A stretch of 64,000 bases of DNA, taken from assembly GCA_902470805.1 (NCBI GenBank), contig CABRHX010000008.1:1-64000 (forward strand), written 5' to 3'. The translations under genes and the position numbers were made by a program. Positions 11,657 through 20,067 of the stretch are shown here, piece after piece. The notes below the pieces were generated by a model. It was not told the DNA's origin, searched no databases, and saw nothing but the letters and a program-made list of their open reading frames with translations. This DNA is from an uncultured Collinsella sp. (GTDB taxonomy: Bacteria > Actinomycetota > Coriobacteriia > Coriobacteriales > Coriobacteriaceae). How positions within the stretch are numbered: the first letter of the stretch is position 1; every line of letters begins with the position of its first letter.

Positions 11657-12493
11657 ATGGCAACTATCGAAGAGCTTGAGTCCCTGCGTTGGGACCTTCG
11701 CCGCGATTGCGTCGATATCATCATGGCTGGCGCCGGCGGCCACATCGGCGGCGACATGTCGGTGATCGACGCCCTCATGACCCTCTACGCCAACCACCTC
11801 AACATTTCGCCCGAGACCGTCGACGATCCCGATCGCGACCGCTTCGTGCTCTCTAAGGGCCACGCCATGGAGGCTTACTACGCGGTGCTCTGCCACGAGG
11901 GCTATCTTGACCTCGACGACGTCAAGGCCCGCTTCTCCAAGTTCGGCAGCCCCTACATCGGCCACCCCAACAACAAGCTCAAGGGCATCGAGATGAACTC
12001 GGGCTCGCTGGGTCACGGCCTGCCCGTGGCCGTGGGCATGGCGCTCGCCGGCAAGATGGACGGCCGCGACTATCGCGTCTACACCATCATGGGCGACGGC
12101 GAGCTTGCCGAGGGCTCGGTCTGGGAGGGCGCCATGAGCGGCGGCAGCTACCAGCTCGATAACCTGTGCGCGCTCGTGGACCGCAACCGCCTGCAGATCA
12201 GCGGTAGCACCGAGGACGTCATGAAGCAGGATTCGCAGGAGGAGCGCTGGGCCGCCTTCGGTTGGAACGTGCTGTCCATTCCGGGCAACGACGTCCAGGC
12301 CATCGACGCCGCGCTGACGCTGGCCGCCGAGACCAAGGGTAAGCCCACGGTCATCATCCTCAACACGGTGAAGGGCTACGGCTCGCCGGTTATGGAGGAC
12401 AAGGCCGCCTGGCATCATCACCTGCCCAACGATGAGGAATATGCCCAGATTATCGCCGATTTCGCTGCCCATAAGGAGGCTATCAATGGCTAA
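11657..12493 (+). CDS. Transketolase, N-terminal (thiamine-diphosphate) subunit
   Basis: The 278-residue half of a split transketolase. It contains VLSKGHAMEAYYAVL, GSLGHGLPVAVGMALAGK and the diphosphate/Mg motif IMGDGELAEGSVWEG. It starts 2 bases after the isomerase stop, with AGGAGAG upstream, and overlaps the C-terminal subunit gene by 8 bases, so the two are translationally coupled. Transketolases transfer a two-carbon ketol unit from a ketose phosphate to an aldose phosphate. Its place between a sugar isomerase and a sugar kinase suggests a dedicated catabolic role rather than the housekeeping pentose pathway. Confidence 0.88.
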   Translation: MATIEELESLRWDLRRDCVDIIMAGAGGHIGGDMSVIDALMTLYANHLNISPETVDDPDRDRFVLSKGHAMEAYYAVLCHEGYLDLDDVKARFSKFGSPYIGHPNNKLKGIEMNSGSLGHGLPVAVGMALAGKMDGRDYRVYTIMGDGELAEGSVWEGAMSGGSYQLDNLCALVDRNRLQISGSTEDVMKQDSQEERWAAFGWNVLSIPGNDVQAIDAALTLAAETKGKPTVIILNTVKGYGSPVMEDKAAWHHHLPNDEEYAQIIADFAAHKEAING

Positions 12494-13424
12494 CAAGATC
12501 GCCAACCGCAAGGTTATCTGCGACACGCTGCTCGAGGCCGCCGCAACTGACAAGGACATCGTCGTCCTGTGTTCCGACTCCCGCGGCTCTGCATCGCTCA
12601 CGCCGTTCTTCGATCAGTATCCCCAGCAGTCCGTTGAGGTCGGCATCGCCGAGCAGGACCTGGTGAGCATCGCCGCCGGCATGGCCTCGTGCGGCAAGAA
12701 GGCCTGGGCCGCCTCGCCGGCGTCCTTTGTGACCACGCGTTCGTATGAGCAGTGCAAGGTCGACGTTTCGTACTCCAACACCAACGTCAAGCTCATCGGC
12801 ATCTCGGGCGGCGTGTCCTACGGCGCCCTGGGTATGAGCCACCATTCCGCTCAGGATATCGCCGCCATGAGCGCGATCCCCAACATGCGAGTGTATCTGC
12901 CGAGCGACCGCTTCCAGACCGCCGAGCTCGTGCGCGCCTTGGTCGCCGACAACAAGCCGGCCTACATCCGCGTGGGCCGCAACCCGGTCGAGGACGTGTA
13001 CGCCGAGGATGAGTGCCCGTTCCAGATGGATCGCGCCACCTGGGTGCGCCGCGGCACCGATGTGACGATCGTCGCCACCGGCGAGATGGTCCGCCACGCC
13101 GTGGACGCCGCCGACCTGCTGGCCGAGCGGGGTATTTCGGCAACGGTGCTCGACATGTACTGCGTCAAGCCGCTCGACGCCGAGGCCGTGATCGAGGCCG
13201 CCAGTGCCACGCGCGCCGTCGTGACAGTCGAGGAGCACAGCCCCTTCGGCGGTCTGGGTTCCATGGTCGCGCAGGTCGTGGGCGAGCATTGTCCGCGTCC
13301 GGTCAAGTGCCTCTCCCTGCCCGACGCGCCGGTCATCACCGGCACCTCGCCCGAGGTCTTCGCACACTACGGCCTCACCGGCGAAGGCATTGCCAAGACC
13401 GTTGCCGAGTTCCTCGGCAACTAG
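12486..13424 (+). CDS. Transketolase, C-terminal (pyrimidine-binding) subunit
   Basis: The 312-residue second half of the split enzyme. VEVGIAEQDLVSIAAGMA contains the catalytic Glu that activates thiamine diphosphate. It also has SYGALGMSHHSAQDIAAM, and a C-terminal domain with VVTVEEHSPFGGLGSMV. The start ATG at 12486 lies inside the end of the N-subunit gene behind an AAGGAGG site. Together with the upstream gene it makes a complete transketolase. An intergenic structured element follows its stop codon. Confidence 0.88.
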   Translation: MANKIANRKVICDTLLEAAATDKDIVVLCSDSRGSASLTPFFDQYPQQSVEVGIAEQDLVSIAAGMASCGKKAWAASPASFVTTRSYEQCKVDVSYSNTNVKLIGISGGVSYGALGMSHHSAQDIAAMSAIPNMRVYLPSDRFQTAELVRALVADNKPAYIRVGRNPVEDVYAEDECPFQMDRATWVRRGTDVTIVATGEMVRHAVDAADLLAERGISATVLDMYCVKPLDAEAVIEAASATRAVVTVEEHSPFGGLGSMVAQVVGEHCPRPVKCLSLPDAPVITGTSPEVFAHYGLTGEGIAKTVAEFLGN

Positions 13425-13570
13425 TAGACACAGACGCTGCGCGGCCGCCAAGCACCGCACCTTGCCGTTCAAACCGTCGCTTGCGTACACAAAGTACGCG
13501 GCGCTCCTCTTTCACGGCAATCTGCGGCACTTGGCGGTCGCTCGCTCCTTGTCCGCCAGGCTGTCTTTGC
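13425..13570 (+). repeat. Structured intergenic element, copy D (after tktC)
   Basis: Nested arms are visible: CCGCCAAG (in 13444-13459) with CTTGGCGG (in 13522-13536), flanked by CCGCA/TGCGG; TTGCCGT (13462-13468) with ACGGCAA (13514-13520); and an apical hairpin GCGTAC-ACAAA-GTACGC (13483-13499). The preceding GACGCTGCGCG and following CGCTCGCT-GTCCG motifs are shared with the copies at 37815, 41258 and 60900, although the arms differ. It starts just after the tktC stop and separates it from the kinase gene. Confidence 0.7.
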
Positions 13571-13595
13571 TTTGGCGGAAGGAATGGGAGAGTAC

Positions 13596-15086
13596 ATGAG
13601 CAACTACATCATCGGAATCGATCAATCCACGCAGGGCACGAAGGCGCTGCTGGTGGACGAGGGCGGCCATCTGATTCATCGTGCCGACCGCTCGCATCGC
13701 CAGATTGTCAATGATGCCGGCTGGGTGAGCCATGATCCGGTCGAGATCGCCGCCAACGTGTTGGCCGTGGCGCGTGCCGTGGTGGAGGAGACCGGGGTCA
13801 ATCCGGCCGACATTGCCGGTATTGGCATCTCCAACCAGCGCGAGACCACCGTTGCCTGGAACCGCACGACGGGCGAGCCGCTGTGCGACGCCGTGGTGTG
13901 GCAGTGTGCCCGCGCCCGCGAGCTGTGTGACGAGCTTGCGGCGCGCGAAGGCGTGGCAGAGCTGGTACGTGACACAACGGGCCTGGTGCTTTCGCCCTAC
14001 TATCCGGCGGGCAAGATGGCTTGGATCCTTGCGAACGTTCCGGCGGCTGCCGAGGCCGCGGCGTCGGGTGAGCTGTGTCTGGGCACCATCGATGCCTGGG
14101 TGGTCTGGACGCTCACGGGCGGCGCGGAGTTTCGCTGTGACTGGTCCAATGCCAGCCGCACGCAGCTCTTCGACCTGCGCCGTGGCTGCTGGAGCGAGCC
14201 GGTGTGCGAGGCCTTTGGCATCGATCCGGCCTGCCTGCCGCAGGTGACCGACTCCGACGGTCTGTTTGGCACAACGGACTTGGGCGGCTTTTTGCCCGCG
14301 CCCGTGCCGGTACACGGCGTGCTGGGCGACAGCCATGCGGCCCTGTTTGCGCAGGGTTGCCACAGCCGCGGCATGGCCAAAGCGACCTATGGCACCGGCA
14401 GCTCGGTCATGATGAACGTCGGCAACGAGTTTGTCGCCAGCTCGCACGGGCTTTCGAGCTCGCTTGCGTGGCGTATGGATGGCGTGACCGAGTATGTACT
14501 CGAGGGCAACGTGAGCTACGCCGGCGCCGTCAAGACCTGGCTGCGCGACGACCTGGAGCTCATCAACAACCCCGAGGAGGTCACCGACCTGTGCTACGCC
14601 GCCAACCCGGCGAGCCATGTCTACTTTGTGCCGGCGTTTACCGGCCTGGGTGCGCCGCACTGGGCAAGTGATGCCGAGGGATGCGTTTTTGGCATGACAC
14701 GCACCACGGGTCGCGCGGAGTTCGTAAAGGCTGCCGACGAGTCGATCGCCTATCAGATCTTTGACGTCATTGATGCGATGGTCGAGGATTCGGGCGCGGC
14801 GCTTGCCGAGCTTCGTGTTGACGGCGGCCCCACGCGCGATGCGTACCTGATGCAGTTTGAGAGCGATTTGGTCGGCTCGCCCATCCGCATTGCGAGCAAC
14901 GACGAGATGAGCGGTCTGGGCGCGGCTTGGGCCTGTGGTATCGCGCTAGGCATGTATACGCGCGATGTCGTCGACGTCTACGGCGCCCGTGGCATCGTGG
15001 AGCCTGCCATGCCCGCTGACGAGCGAGCCAAAAAGATCGCCGGCTGGCGCCATGCAGTGGCCGCGACTATCTCGTACACCGCCTAG
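13596..15086 (+). CDS. FGGY-family carbohydrate kinase
   Basis: A 496-residue sugar kinase. The N-terminal phosphate-binding GIDQSTQGTKALL, the GISNQRETTVAW segment, the central YGTGSSVMMN motif and VDGGPTRDAYLMQF near the C-terminus place it in the FGGY family (glycerol, xylulose, ribulose and related kinases). The glycerol-kinase-like NQRETT motif is present. Context argues for a ketose made by the upstream isomerase. The start at 13596 follows a GGGAGAGT site. It is the last gene of the isomerase-transketolase-kinase group, about 170 bases after tktC because of the structured element between them. The substrate is not assignable by sequence reading alone. Confidence 0.82.
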   Translation: MSNYIIGIDQSTQGTKALLVDEGGHLIHRADRSHRQIVNDAGWVSHDPVEIAANVLAVARAVVEETGVNPADIAGIGISNQRETTVAWNRTTGEPLCDAVVWQCARARELCDELAAREGVAELVRDTTGLVLSPYYPAGKMAWILANVPAAAEAAASGELCLGTIDAWVVWTLTGGAEFRCDWSNASRTQLFDLRRGCWSEPVCEAFGIDPACLPQVTDSDGLFGTTDLGGFLPAPVPVHGVLGDSHAALFAQGCHSRGMAKATYGTGSSVMMNVGNEFVASSHGLSSSLAWRMDGVTEYVLEGNVSYAGAVKTWLRDDLELINNPEEVTDLCYAANPASHVYFVPAFTGLGAPHWASDAEGCVFGMTRTTGRAEFVKAADESIAYQIFDVIDAMVEDSGAALAELRVDGGPTRDAYLMQFESDLVGSPIRIASNDEMSGLGAAWACGIALGMYTRDVVDVYGARGIVEPAMPADERAKKIAGWRHAVAATISYTA

Positions 15087-15096
15087 CATGATTTTT

Positions 15097-15135
15097 CTGG
15101 GACGGGGATCAAATAATCATCGGTCCTCGTCCCAG
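15097..15135 (+). terminator. Hairpin after the FGGY kinase gene (GGGACGGGG type)
   Basis: CTGGGACGGGGA (15097-15108) pairs with TCCTCGTCCCAG (15124-15135), with one G-U pair. It lies 10 bases after the kinase stop. It shares the GGGACGGGG core with the next hairpin. Confidence 0.55.
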
Positions 15136-15141
15136 GCGGCT

Positions 15142-15218
15142 AATTTGGGACGGGGCTTTTTTGACTGGTATGATTGGTGCGACCATTCGAACCAGCTAAA
15201 AGAGCCCCGTCCCAAATT
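15142..15218 (+). repeat. Long 16-bp inverted repeat upstream of luxS
   Basis: AATTTGGGACGGGGCT (15142-15157) pairs perfectly with AGCCCCGTCCCAAATT (15203-15218). Inside it CTGGT/ACCAG can pair further. The 5' arm is followed by TTTTTT, so it could end transcription from the kinase side. The 3' arm ends 20 bases before the luxS start and could influence its expression. Confidence 0.65.
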
Positions 15219-15238
15219 GACTATCGAGAGGATCTGCC

Positions 15239-15727
15239 ATGGAGCGCATTGCGAGCTTTTCTGTCGATCATCTGCTGCTTGAGCCCGGCGTATACGTGAG
15301 TCGCATCGACCGCGATCCGGCGACCGGCGCTGCCGTCACCACCTTTGACCTGCGTCTGACCACGCCCAATAAAGAGCCGGTCATGAACACGGCTGAGTGC
15401 CACACCATCGAGCACCTGGGTGCGACCTTCCTTCGCAATCATGCCGAGTGGTCGAGCCGTATCGTTTACTTTGGCCCCATGGGCTGCCGCACGGGCTTTT
15501 ACCTGGTCGTGTTTGGCGAGGTGACGAGCGAGGAGATCCTGCCGCTCGTGCGCGAGCTCTTTGAGTTCGTCGCCGACTTTGAGGGCGATGTCCCCGGTGC
15601 CGCTCCCGAGGAGTGCGGCAACTACCTGGACCAGAACCTTCCCATGGCAAACTGGCTCGCGCGCCGCTACCTCGACCGCGACCTGGCCGATATCGACGAG
15701 AAGCACCTGCACTACCAGCAGGCGTAA
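15239..15727 (+). CDS. luxS: S-ribosylhomocysteine lyase LuxS
   Basis: Splits S-ribosylhomocysteine into homocysteine and DPD, the autoinducer-2 precursor, in the activated methyl cycle. It has 162 residues, typical of LuxS. The metal-binding HTIEHLGATFLR (H-x-x-E-H) is near residue 55. The GPMGCRTGFYLVVFG segment carries the catalytic Cys, and the C-terminal region has the expected third ligand area. A GAGAGGATCTGCC ribosome site precedes the ATG. It is monocistronic between a long inverted repeat and the operon 2 leader. Confidence 0.95.
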   Translation: MERIASFSVDHLLLEPGVYVSRIDRDPATGAAVTTFDLRLTTPNKEPVMNTAECHTIEHLGATFLRNHAEWSSRIVYFGPMGCRTGFYLVVFGEVTSEEILPLVRELFEFVADFEGDVPGAAPEECGNYLDQNLPMANWLARRYLDRDLADIDEKHLHYQQA

Positions 15728-15779
15728 GGATTGCCTTCTGCTTCTAAACCGTTCACATGGAGATATCGACCGTTTAACT

Positions 15780-15844
15780 GTTTAGTAATGTTTACACGAG
15801 GTCATTTACGGTGTTTCGCTTAAACTGGCAAACAGAGTGATATT
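15780..15844 (+). promoter_or_regulatory. Promoter/operator region of beta-glucoside operon 2
   Basis: The stretch contains TGTTTACAC, TTTACGGTGTTTCGCTTAAACT and AAACAGAGTGATATT. It closely parallels the region before the isomerase operon (TTTCGCGTTAAACT, AAACAG). A TAAACT or GATATT hexamer could be the -10. A shared regulator of the LacI type is a reasonable guess. Confidence 0.4.
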
Positions 15845-15848
15845 CAGG

Positions 15849-15914
15849 CAAGGCTCCTGAAGCAGCATCTGTCGACATTGATTGTCGGATTCTGCTTCGG
15901 GAGCCTTGTTTTGT
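15849..15914 (+). terminator. Strong leader hairpin/attenuator of operon 2
   Basis: The 17-base arms 15849-15865 (CAAGGCTCCTGAAGCAG) and 15892-15908 (CTGCTTCGGGAGCCTTG) pair with a single wobble, and an inner CGACA/TGTCG stem is possible. TTGTTTTG follows. It sits immediately before the second antiterminator gene, as in RAT-controlled operons. AGGCAAGGCTCC at its start resembles the 3' end of a RAT, but no clear GGATTGTTA 5' half was found. Confidence 0.75.
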
Positions 15915-15927
15915 TTAAGGGGGACAC

Positions 15928-16767
15928 ATGGAAATCGTTAAACGAATTAACACCAGCGCTGTCCTCTGCATCGACGGAAATGGCAGGCAGCTGGTGGCAT
16001 TCGGGCGTGGCCTGGGGTTTAAGGACGTTGGCGATGAATTACCGCTCTCGGAGATTCAACGAACGTTCTATAACGTTAGTTCCCGCTACATCGCTCTCAT
16101 TGATGAAGTCTCGGATGAACTTCTCGAGCTGACCTCGGATGTTATTGATATGTCGACAGGACTGCTTCCCTATGAAGTAAGCCCTAATTTGCCGTTTATT
16201 CTTGCGGACCATATCGCGTATGCAATTAAGCGCAAGGAGCAAAACATTGTTGTCCATATGCCCTTGTCTTTTGATGTTCGCCAACAATATCCCGTCGAAT
16301 TCAAAATCGGCGAGTACGCGCTTCGAATAATCAGGAAACGTCTCAATGTTAGGCTTCCCGCTCATGAGACAGTTGGAATTGCCATGGCGTTTATCAATAA
16401 CATGGCCGATTCGGATTCATGTGAGCTGGCTGAAGAGTTTGGCACGGACGTTTACGATCGCGTTCTCGAAGAATCAACTATTGCTGTTGAAAGACGGCTT
16501 GGTATTCAAGTTGATCGGGAGGGCTTCGATTATGCAAGGTTCGCAACCCACCTTCAGTACCTATTCAATAGGTTGAACTCTGGCGAAAGTATCGTAAGCG
16601 ACAACCGCAAGATGTATCTCTCGCTCAAAGATGAATATCCGGTGGCATCGGCGTGCGCCGATGACATCGCTTCTGTTCTCAGCCGGCTGACGGGCCAAGA
16701 ACTTATAGACGAAGAAAGACTCTATCTGATGATGCATATCAATCGAATCGCATCGAAAGCTAGGTAA
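15928..16767 (+). CDS. BglG/LicT-family transcriptional antiterminator (operon 2)
   Basis: A 279-residue paralogue of the operon 1 antiterminator. The CAT domain is at 1-58 (MEIVKRINTSAVLCIDGNGR), followed by PRD1 and PRD2. The first PRD1 histidine is present (ADHIAYAI). The second PRD1 histidine position is not His (VGIAMAFINN). PRD2 retains FATHLQYLF and LMMHINRI. AAGGGGGACAC precedes the ATG. The DNA is noticeably richer in A and T than the surrounding GC-rich genes, as are the next two genes, suggesting that operon 2 was acquired separately. It probably regulates itself, the EIIBC and perhaps the esterase. Confidence 0.88.
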   Translation: MEIVKRINTSAVLCIDGNGRQLVAFGRGLGFKDVGDELPLSEIQRTFYNVSSRYIALIDEVSDELLELTSDVIDMSTGLLPYEVSPNLPFILADHIAYAIKRKEQNIVVHMPLSFDVRQQYPVEFKIGEYALRIIRKRLNVRLPAHETVGIAMAFINNMADSDSCELAEEFGTDVYDRVLEESTIAVERRLGIQVDREGFDYARFATHLQYLFNRLNSGESIVSDNRKMYLSLKDEYPVASACADDIASVLSRLTGQELIDEERLYLMMHINRIASKAR

Positions 16768-16835
16768 TTGGTCGGCGAAGGCGCGCGCTTTGCCGATGGT
16801 TACATATAAAACACAACATGGGAGAAATGGTATTT

Positions 16836-18206
16836 ATGGCAGATACAACCAAGCTCGCTGCCGAGATTCTCGAGATGGTGGGCGGTGCAGAAAACGTTAC
16901 ATTTGTAGCCCACTGCATGACTCGTTTAAGGTTCAATCTTAAGGACGAAAGCATCGTAGATGATGCAAAAGTCAAGGCAATCGATGGTGTGATCGATATT
17001 CGCCATTCAGCAGGGCAATACCAAGTGATTGTGGGGCCCAAGGTCGATAAGGTCTACGAAATCGTTGCAAAGGAAACCGGGGTTGACACCGGGAAGTCCG
17101 CGGCAGATGAAGGCGAGACCAAAGGTTTTCTGGGAAAGCTGATGAAGCTGATCAGCGGCATCATGATGCCCGTTCTTCCCGCCTTGATTGCATGCGGAAT
17201 GATAAACGCCGTCCTTAGTATCCTGACGACGGCAGGTGTCGTTTCCGCTGAGAGCGGAATTTATACCCTGCTGTACGGCATGGGAAACGCCAGCATGTAT
17301 TTCTTGCCCGTTCTCGTCGGATCGTCTGCGGCCAAATTCTTTGGAATCGATCAATATATCGGTGCGGTGCTCGGTGCAATCCTGCTTTACCCGACTTTTG
17401 TTGCCGCAGCTGGAGCTGGTGATGCGCTGGATTTGTTCGGCATGAAGTTCACGATGGTGAGCTATGCCTCGACGGTGTTTCCCGCTATCGTGGCGGCTTG
17501 GTTCGCATCCGTTCTTTATAAGTGGCTGCGTGCGGTTCTTCCCGATGCTTTGGCATTTGCACTCGTTCCGTTCCTGACAGTTGCTATTGCTGCCCCCATC
17601 TCGCTTCTTGTGGTTGGCCCGGTTATCCAACAGGCGAGCTCCTTGCTTGCGACTGCCGTACTGGCGGTCTATCAGTTCAGCCCCATTCTTTGCGGCGTTA
17701 TTCTTGGACCGATATTTGGCCTCGTCATGATTCCTCTTGGACTCCATTGGGCCCTCATTGTGATCTCCATCAACAATATTATGACCGTCGGTTCCGACCC
17801 TATCCTTGGACTTCTTTGCGGTAGCATGGGTGTCGTCGGCGCTTGCTTGGCGTTTGCTTTCCGCTCGAAGGATCCGAGCGAAAAGAGCCTTGGATTCAGC
17901 TGTGCCATTACGAGCCTGTGCGGAATTACAGAACCTGCCCTGTACGGCATAGTTTTGGAGCACAAGAAGATCATCGTCGCTTCCATGATTTCTGGTGCAA
18001 TTAGCGCTGTTATCCCGGCTATCTTCAATACCCGCACGTTCGTTATGACGTCGAGTGGTATTTTCAGCTTCCCCGGCTACATGAATCCTTCCGGTGATAT
18101 GAGCAGCCTTATTGGTGCGATCCTTTGCAATGTCGTTGGTTTTATTCTTACCTTCGTCCTCGTCTACATCATGTATCGCCCTGATGCAGACACGTCGGCG
18201 GAATAG
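16836..18206 (+). CDS. PTS beta-glucoside-type EIIBC permease (operon 2)
   Basis: A 456-residue membrane permease. EIIB at about 1-85 has Cys27 in AHCMTRLRF. EIIC at about 105-450 has many transmembrane segments and the conserved CGITEPALYG motif. No IIA domain is present. The ATG at 16836 is preferred because it aligns with the EIIBC start of operon 1 and has GGAGAAA upstream; an ATG 18 bases earlier is in frame. Cotranscription with the antiterminator gene 68 bases upstream is likely. No beta-glucosidase follows directly; instead an esterase-like gene does, which hints at a decorated glycoside substrate. Confidence 0.87.
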   Translation: MADTTKLAAEILEMVGGAENVTFVAHCMTRLRFNLKDESIVDDAKVKAIDGVIDIRHSAGQYQVIVGPKVDKVYEIVAKETGVDTGKSAADEGETKGFLGKLMKLISGIMMPVLPALIACGMINAVLSILTTAGVVSAESGIYTLLYGMGNASMYFLPVLVGSSAAKFFGIDQYIGAVLGAILLYPTFVAAAGAGDALDLFGMKFTMVSYASTVFPAIVAAWFASVLYKWLRAVLPDALAFALVPFLTVAIAAPISLLVVGPVIQQASSLLATAVLAVYQFSPILCGVILGPIFGLVMIPLGLHWALIVISINNIMTVGSDPILGLLCGSMGVVGACLAFAFRSKDPSEKSLGFSCAITSLCGITEPALYGIVLEHKKIIVASMISGAISAVIPAIFNTRTFVMTSSGIFSFPGYMNPSGDMSSLIGAILCNVVGFILTFVLVYIMYRPDADTSAE

Positions 18207-18255
18207 ACAATTATTCGGAATGTAAGCTGCTGAAAACCCCGCGGCAGATTGCATA

Positions 18256-18298
18256 TGGTGGGCTTGCGATTGATCTGCGCGAGCCCACCTCGTTTTTG
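18256..18298 (+). terminator. Hairpin with T-run between EIIBC 2 and the hydrolase gene
   Basis: GGTGGGCT pairs with AGCCCACC, followed by TCGTTTTT, ending 13 bases before the next start codon. It may terminate most transcription after EIIBC, or act as an internal attenuator lowering expression of the hydrolase gene. Confidence 0.65.
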
Positions 18299-18310
18299 GA
18301 GTGACTGGTT

Positions 18311-19291
18311 ATGACAATTACTGCCGATATGACATTTGGAGAAATCGCACTTCTTCCTGAGTTCGCTGGGTTCGGTGAGCATCTCATGCTTTGCCGACCT
18401 TCAACTTGGGAGCGCATGTGGAATAAGCCCATCGCGGCCCATTTGAATTCCGACACTAATCCGTATGAAGTTACTCGTGTTCTGCGCGGGTTGAATCGGA
18501 TTGTTGAGCTTGCGGATGACGGGAGGCAGGTTGCATACGATATTTGGGATGAAGCCGATTGTATTCGCGATCCGACCCGGCGCAACGCAAAGCTGTTTTT
18601 CTTTCCGGGGCGACCGGGGGCGCCATTCGTTATCGCGATTTCGGGTGGGGGCTATCAGAGCGTTTGTCACCAAATGGAAGGTTTTCCCGTTGCTCCCGAG
18701 CTCAACGATGCGGGCTATAACGTGTTTGTGTTGTCATACAGGGTGAGGGTCGAGCCGCTGATGCCGCGTCCGATCGATGACCTTAATCGCGCAGTCCGTT
18801 TTGTCCTCGAGAATTCAACGCGATTTAATGTGGACAAAAAATATGCGGTTATCGGTTTTTCCGCTGGCGCGCATTTGACCGCCGAGTGGGGGACGGATAA
18901 CAAGGGGTTTGCATCTTACGGATGCGAGCCGCCAAAAGCTTTGGTTCTGTGTTACGCCCCGATTGACCTTCATGAGTCCGAATGTGCGTCAGACCATAGA
19001 TTTCTTGATTCGGTGTGCGGTGGAGCTGGGCACGATGCGATTGATGATTTCTGCATTGATCAACATGTGTGGGAACGGTATCCGCCGACATATCTTTGGC
19101 AATGCGCCGACGATGATGTCGTATCGCCCGGCAATCTCGGAAAGATGGTTGACGCACTGGATGCGGCTGGGGTGCACCACGAGGAGATTGTGTATCCAGA
19201 AGGAGGACATGCGTTAATGAAACCTCATGCGCCGGAAACTGATCACTGGTGCTCGGGTGTCATTGAGTTCCTTAAGGGCTATCTCGGCTAA
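18311..19291 (+). CDS. Alpha/beta hydrolase, probable carbohydrate or lipid esterase
   Basis: A 326-residue cytoplasmic protein (no signal peptide). The oxyanion motif SGGGYQSV is near residue 115, the nucleophile elbow GFSAGAHL near 180, Asp in the CADDDVVSPG region and His in the GGHAL motif near the C-terminus, which completes a serine-hydrolase triad. The arrangement matches the BD-FAE/acetyl-esterase-like group rather than lipases. It follows EIIBC 2 after a hairpin, and shares the lower GC and codon style of operon 2. It may remove acyl groups from an imported glycoside. The substrate is an inference; peptidase-like members of the fold exist. Confidence 0.78.
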   Translation: MTITADMTFGEIALLPEFAGFGEHLMLCRPSTWERMWNKPIAAHLNSDTNPYEVTRVLRGLNRIVELADDGRQVAYDIWDEADCIRDPTRRNAKLFFFPGRPGAPFVIAISGGGYQSVCHQMEGFPVAPELNDAGYNVFVLSYRVRVEPLMPRPIDDLNRAVRFVLENSTRFNVDKKYAVIGFSAGAHLTAEWGTDNKGFASYGCEPPKALVLCYAPIDLHESECASDHRFLDSVCGGAGHDAIDDFCIDQHVWERYPPTYLWQCADDDVVSPGNLGKMVDALDAAGVHHEEIVYPEGGHALMKPHAPETDHWCSGVIEFLKGYLG

Positions 19292-19416
19292 GTAAAATAC
19301 ACGCCGCCCTTTTGCCCATGTGACTCTGGTGCGTGTTGTTTGCGGTATTGACTCCATCAAAAGACGGCTAATGTTCTAGAATGTTTATATAGTCACATTT
19401 ACGAACAGGAGCGAAC

Positions 19417-20061
19417 ATGCATATCTACTCTGTTACCGATCCCGAGTTCAAGTCCTACGGCCGCGTGTGGGACGACGTACCCTCGAGCCTGGCCGCCCCG
19501 CTCGTCGAGGCGCTTTCCGCCACGCCCATCCCCGAGGGTAGCAAGTATGTGGCCTCCGCGCCCGAGCTGGAGCAGGTCGAAGGCGCCGATACGCTCGGTC
19601 TGCTCATGTACGGCGGCCGCCCCTTCCAGCTGGGCTGGTGCAACGGCCACAACACGAAGCTCAACTGCCTGGAGTATCACCGCGCCAGCGAGTTCAACCT
19701 GGGTGCCCGCGACTTTATCCTGCTGCTGGCCAAGCGCGAGCAGATCGTCGACGGCAAGCTCGACACCGCGCGGGTCAAGGCCTTCCGCGCGCCGGCCGGC
19801 ACGCTCGTCGAGGTCTACGCCACGACGCTCCACTACACGCCGTGTATGGTCGACGACGGCGGCTTCCAAGTGATGGTCGCGCTGCCCGCCGGCACCAACG
19901 GCCCGCGCCCCGAGGCCGCAGCCGATATGCCCGCCGCCGGTGATAGCTACTGCTACTGGAAGGCCGACAAGTGGGTCCTCTGCCACGCCGATAGTCCCAA
20001 AGCAGCCGAGGGCGGCTACGTAGGCCTAACCGGCAAAAACCTCGACATCACCTGCGACTAG
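19417..20061 (+). CDS. DUF4867-family protein
   Basis: A 214-residue protein resembling DUF4867, a family of unknown function with a cupin-like look that often occurs near carbohydrate catabolism genes. No signal peptide or membrane segment is visible. Aromatic and acidic residues cluster in the middle (GWCNGHNTKLNCLEYHRASEF, VEVYATTLHYTPC), which could form a sugar or metal site. A CAGGAGCG site precedes the ATG. Its last 50 bases have a degenerate partial duplicate at 21346-21400, on the far side of the AAA ATPase gene. Confidence 0.75.
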   Translation: MHIYSVTDPEFKSYGRVWDDVPSSLAAPLVEALSATPIPEGSKYVASAPELEQVEGADTLGLLMYGGRPFQLGWCNGHNTKLNCLEYHRASEFNLGARDFILLLAKREQIVDGKLDTARVKAFRAPAGTLVEVYATTLHYTPCMVDDGGFQVMVALPAGTNGPRPEAAADMPAAGDSYCYWKADKWVLCHADSPKAAEGGYVGLTGKNLDITCD

Positions 20062-20067
20062 CGCTTC

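Noticed and set aside
15728..15927. Complete RAT site before the second antiterminator gene
   Set aside because: A strong terminator and an AGGCAAGGCTCC segment are present, but a GGATTGTTA-like 5' half could not be located at the correct distance.
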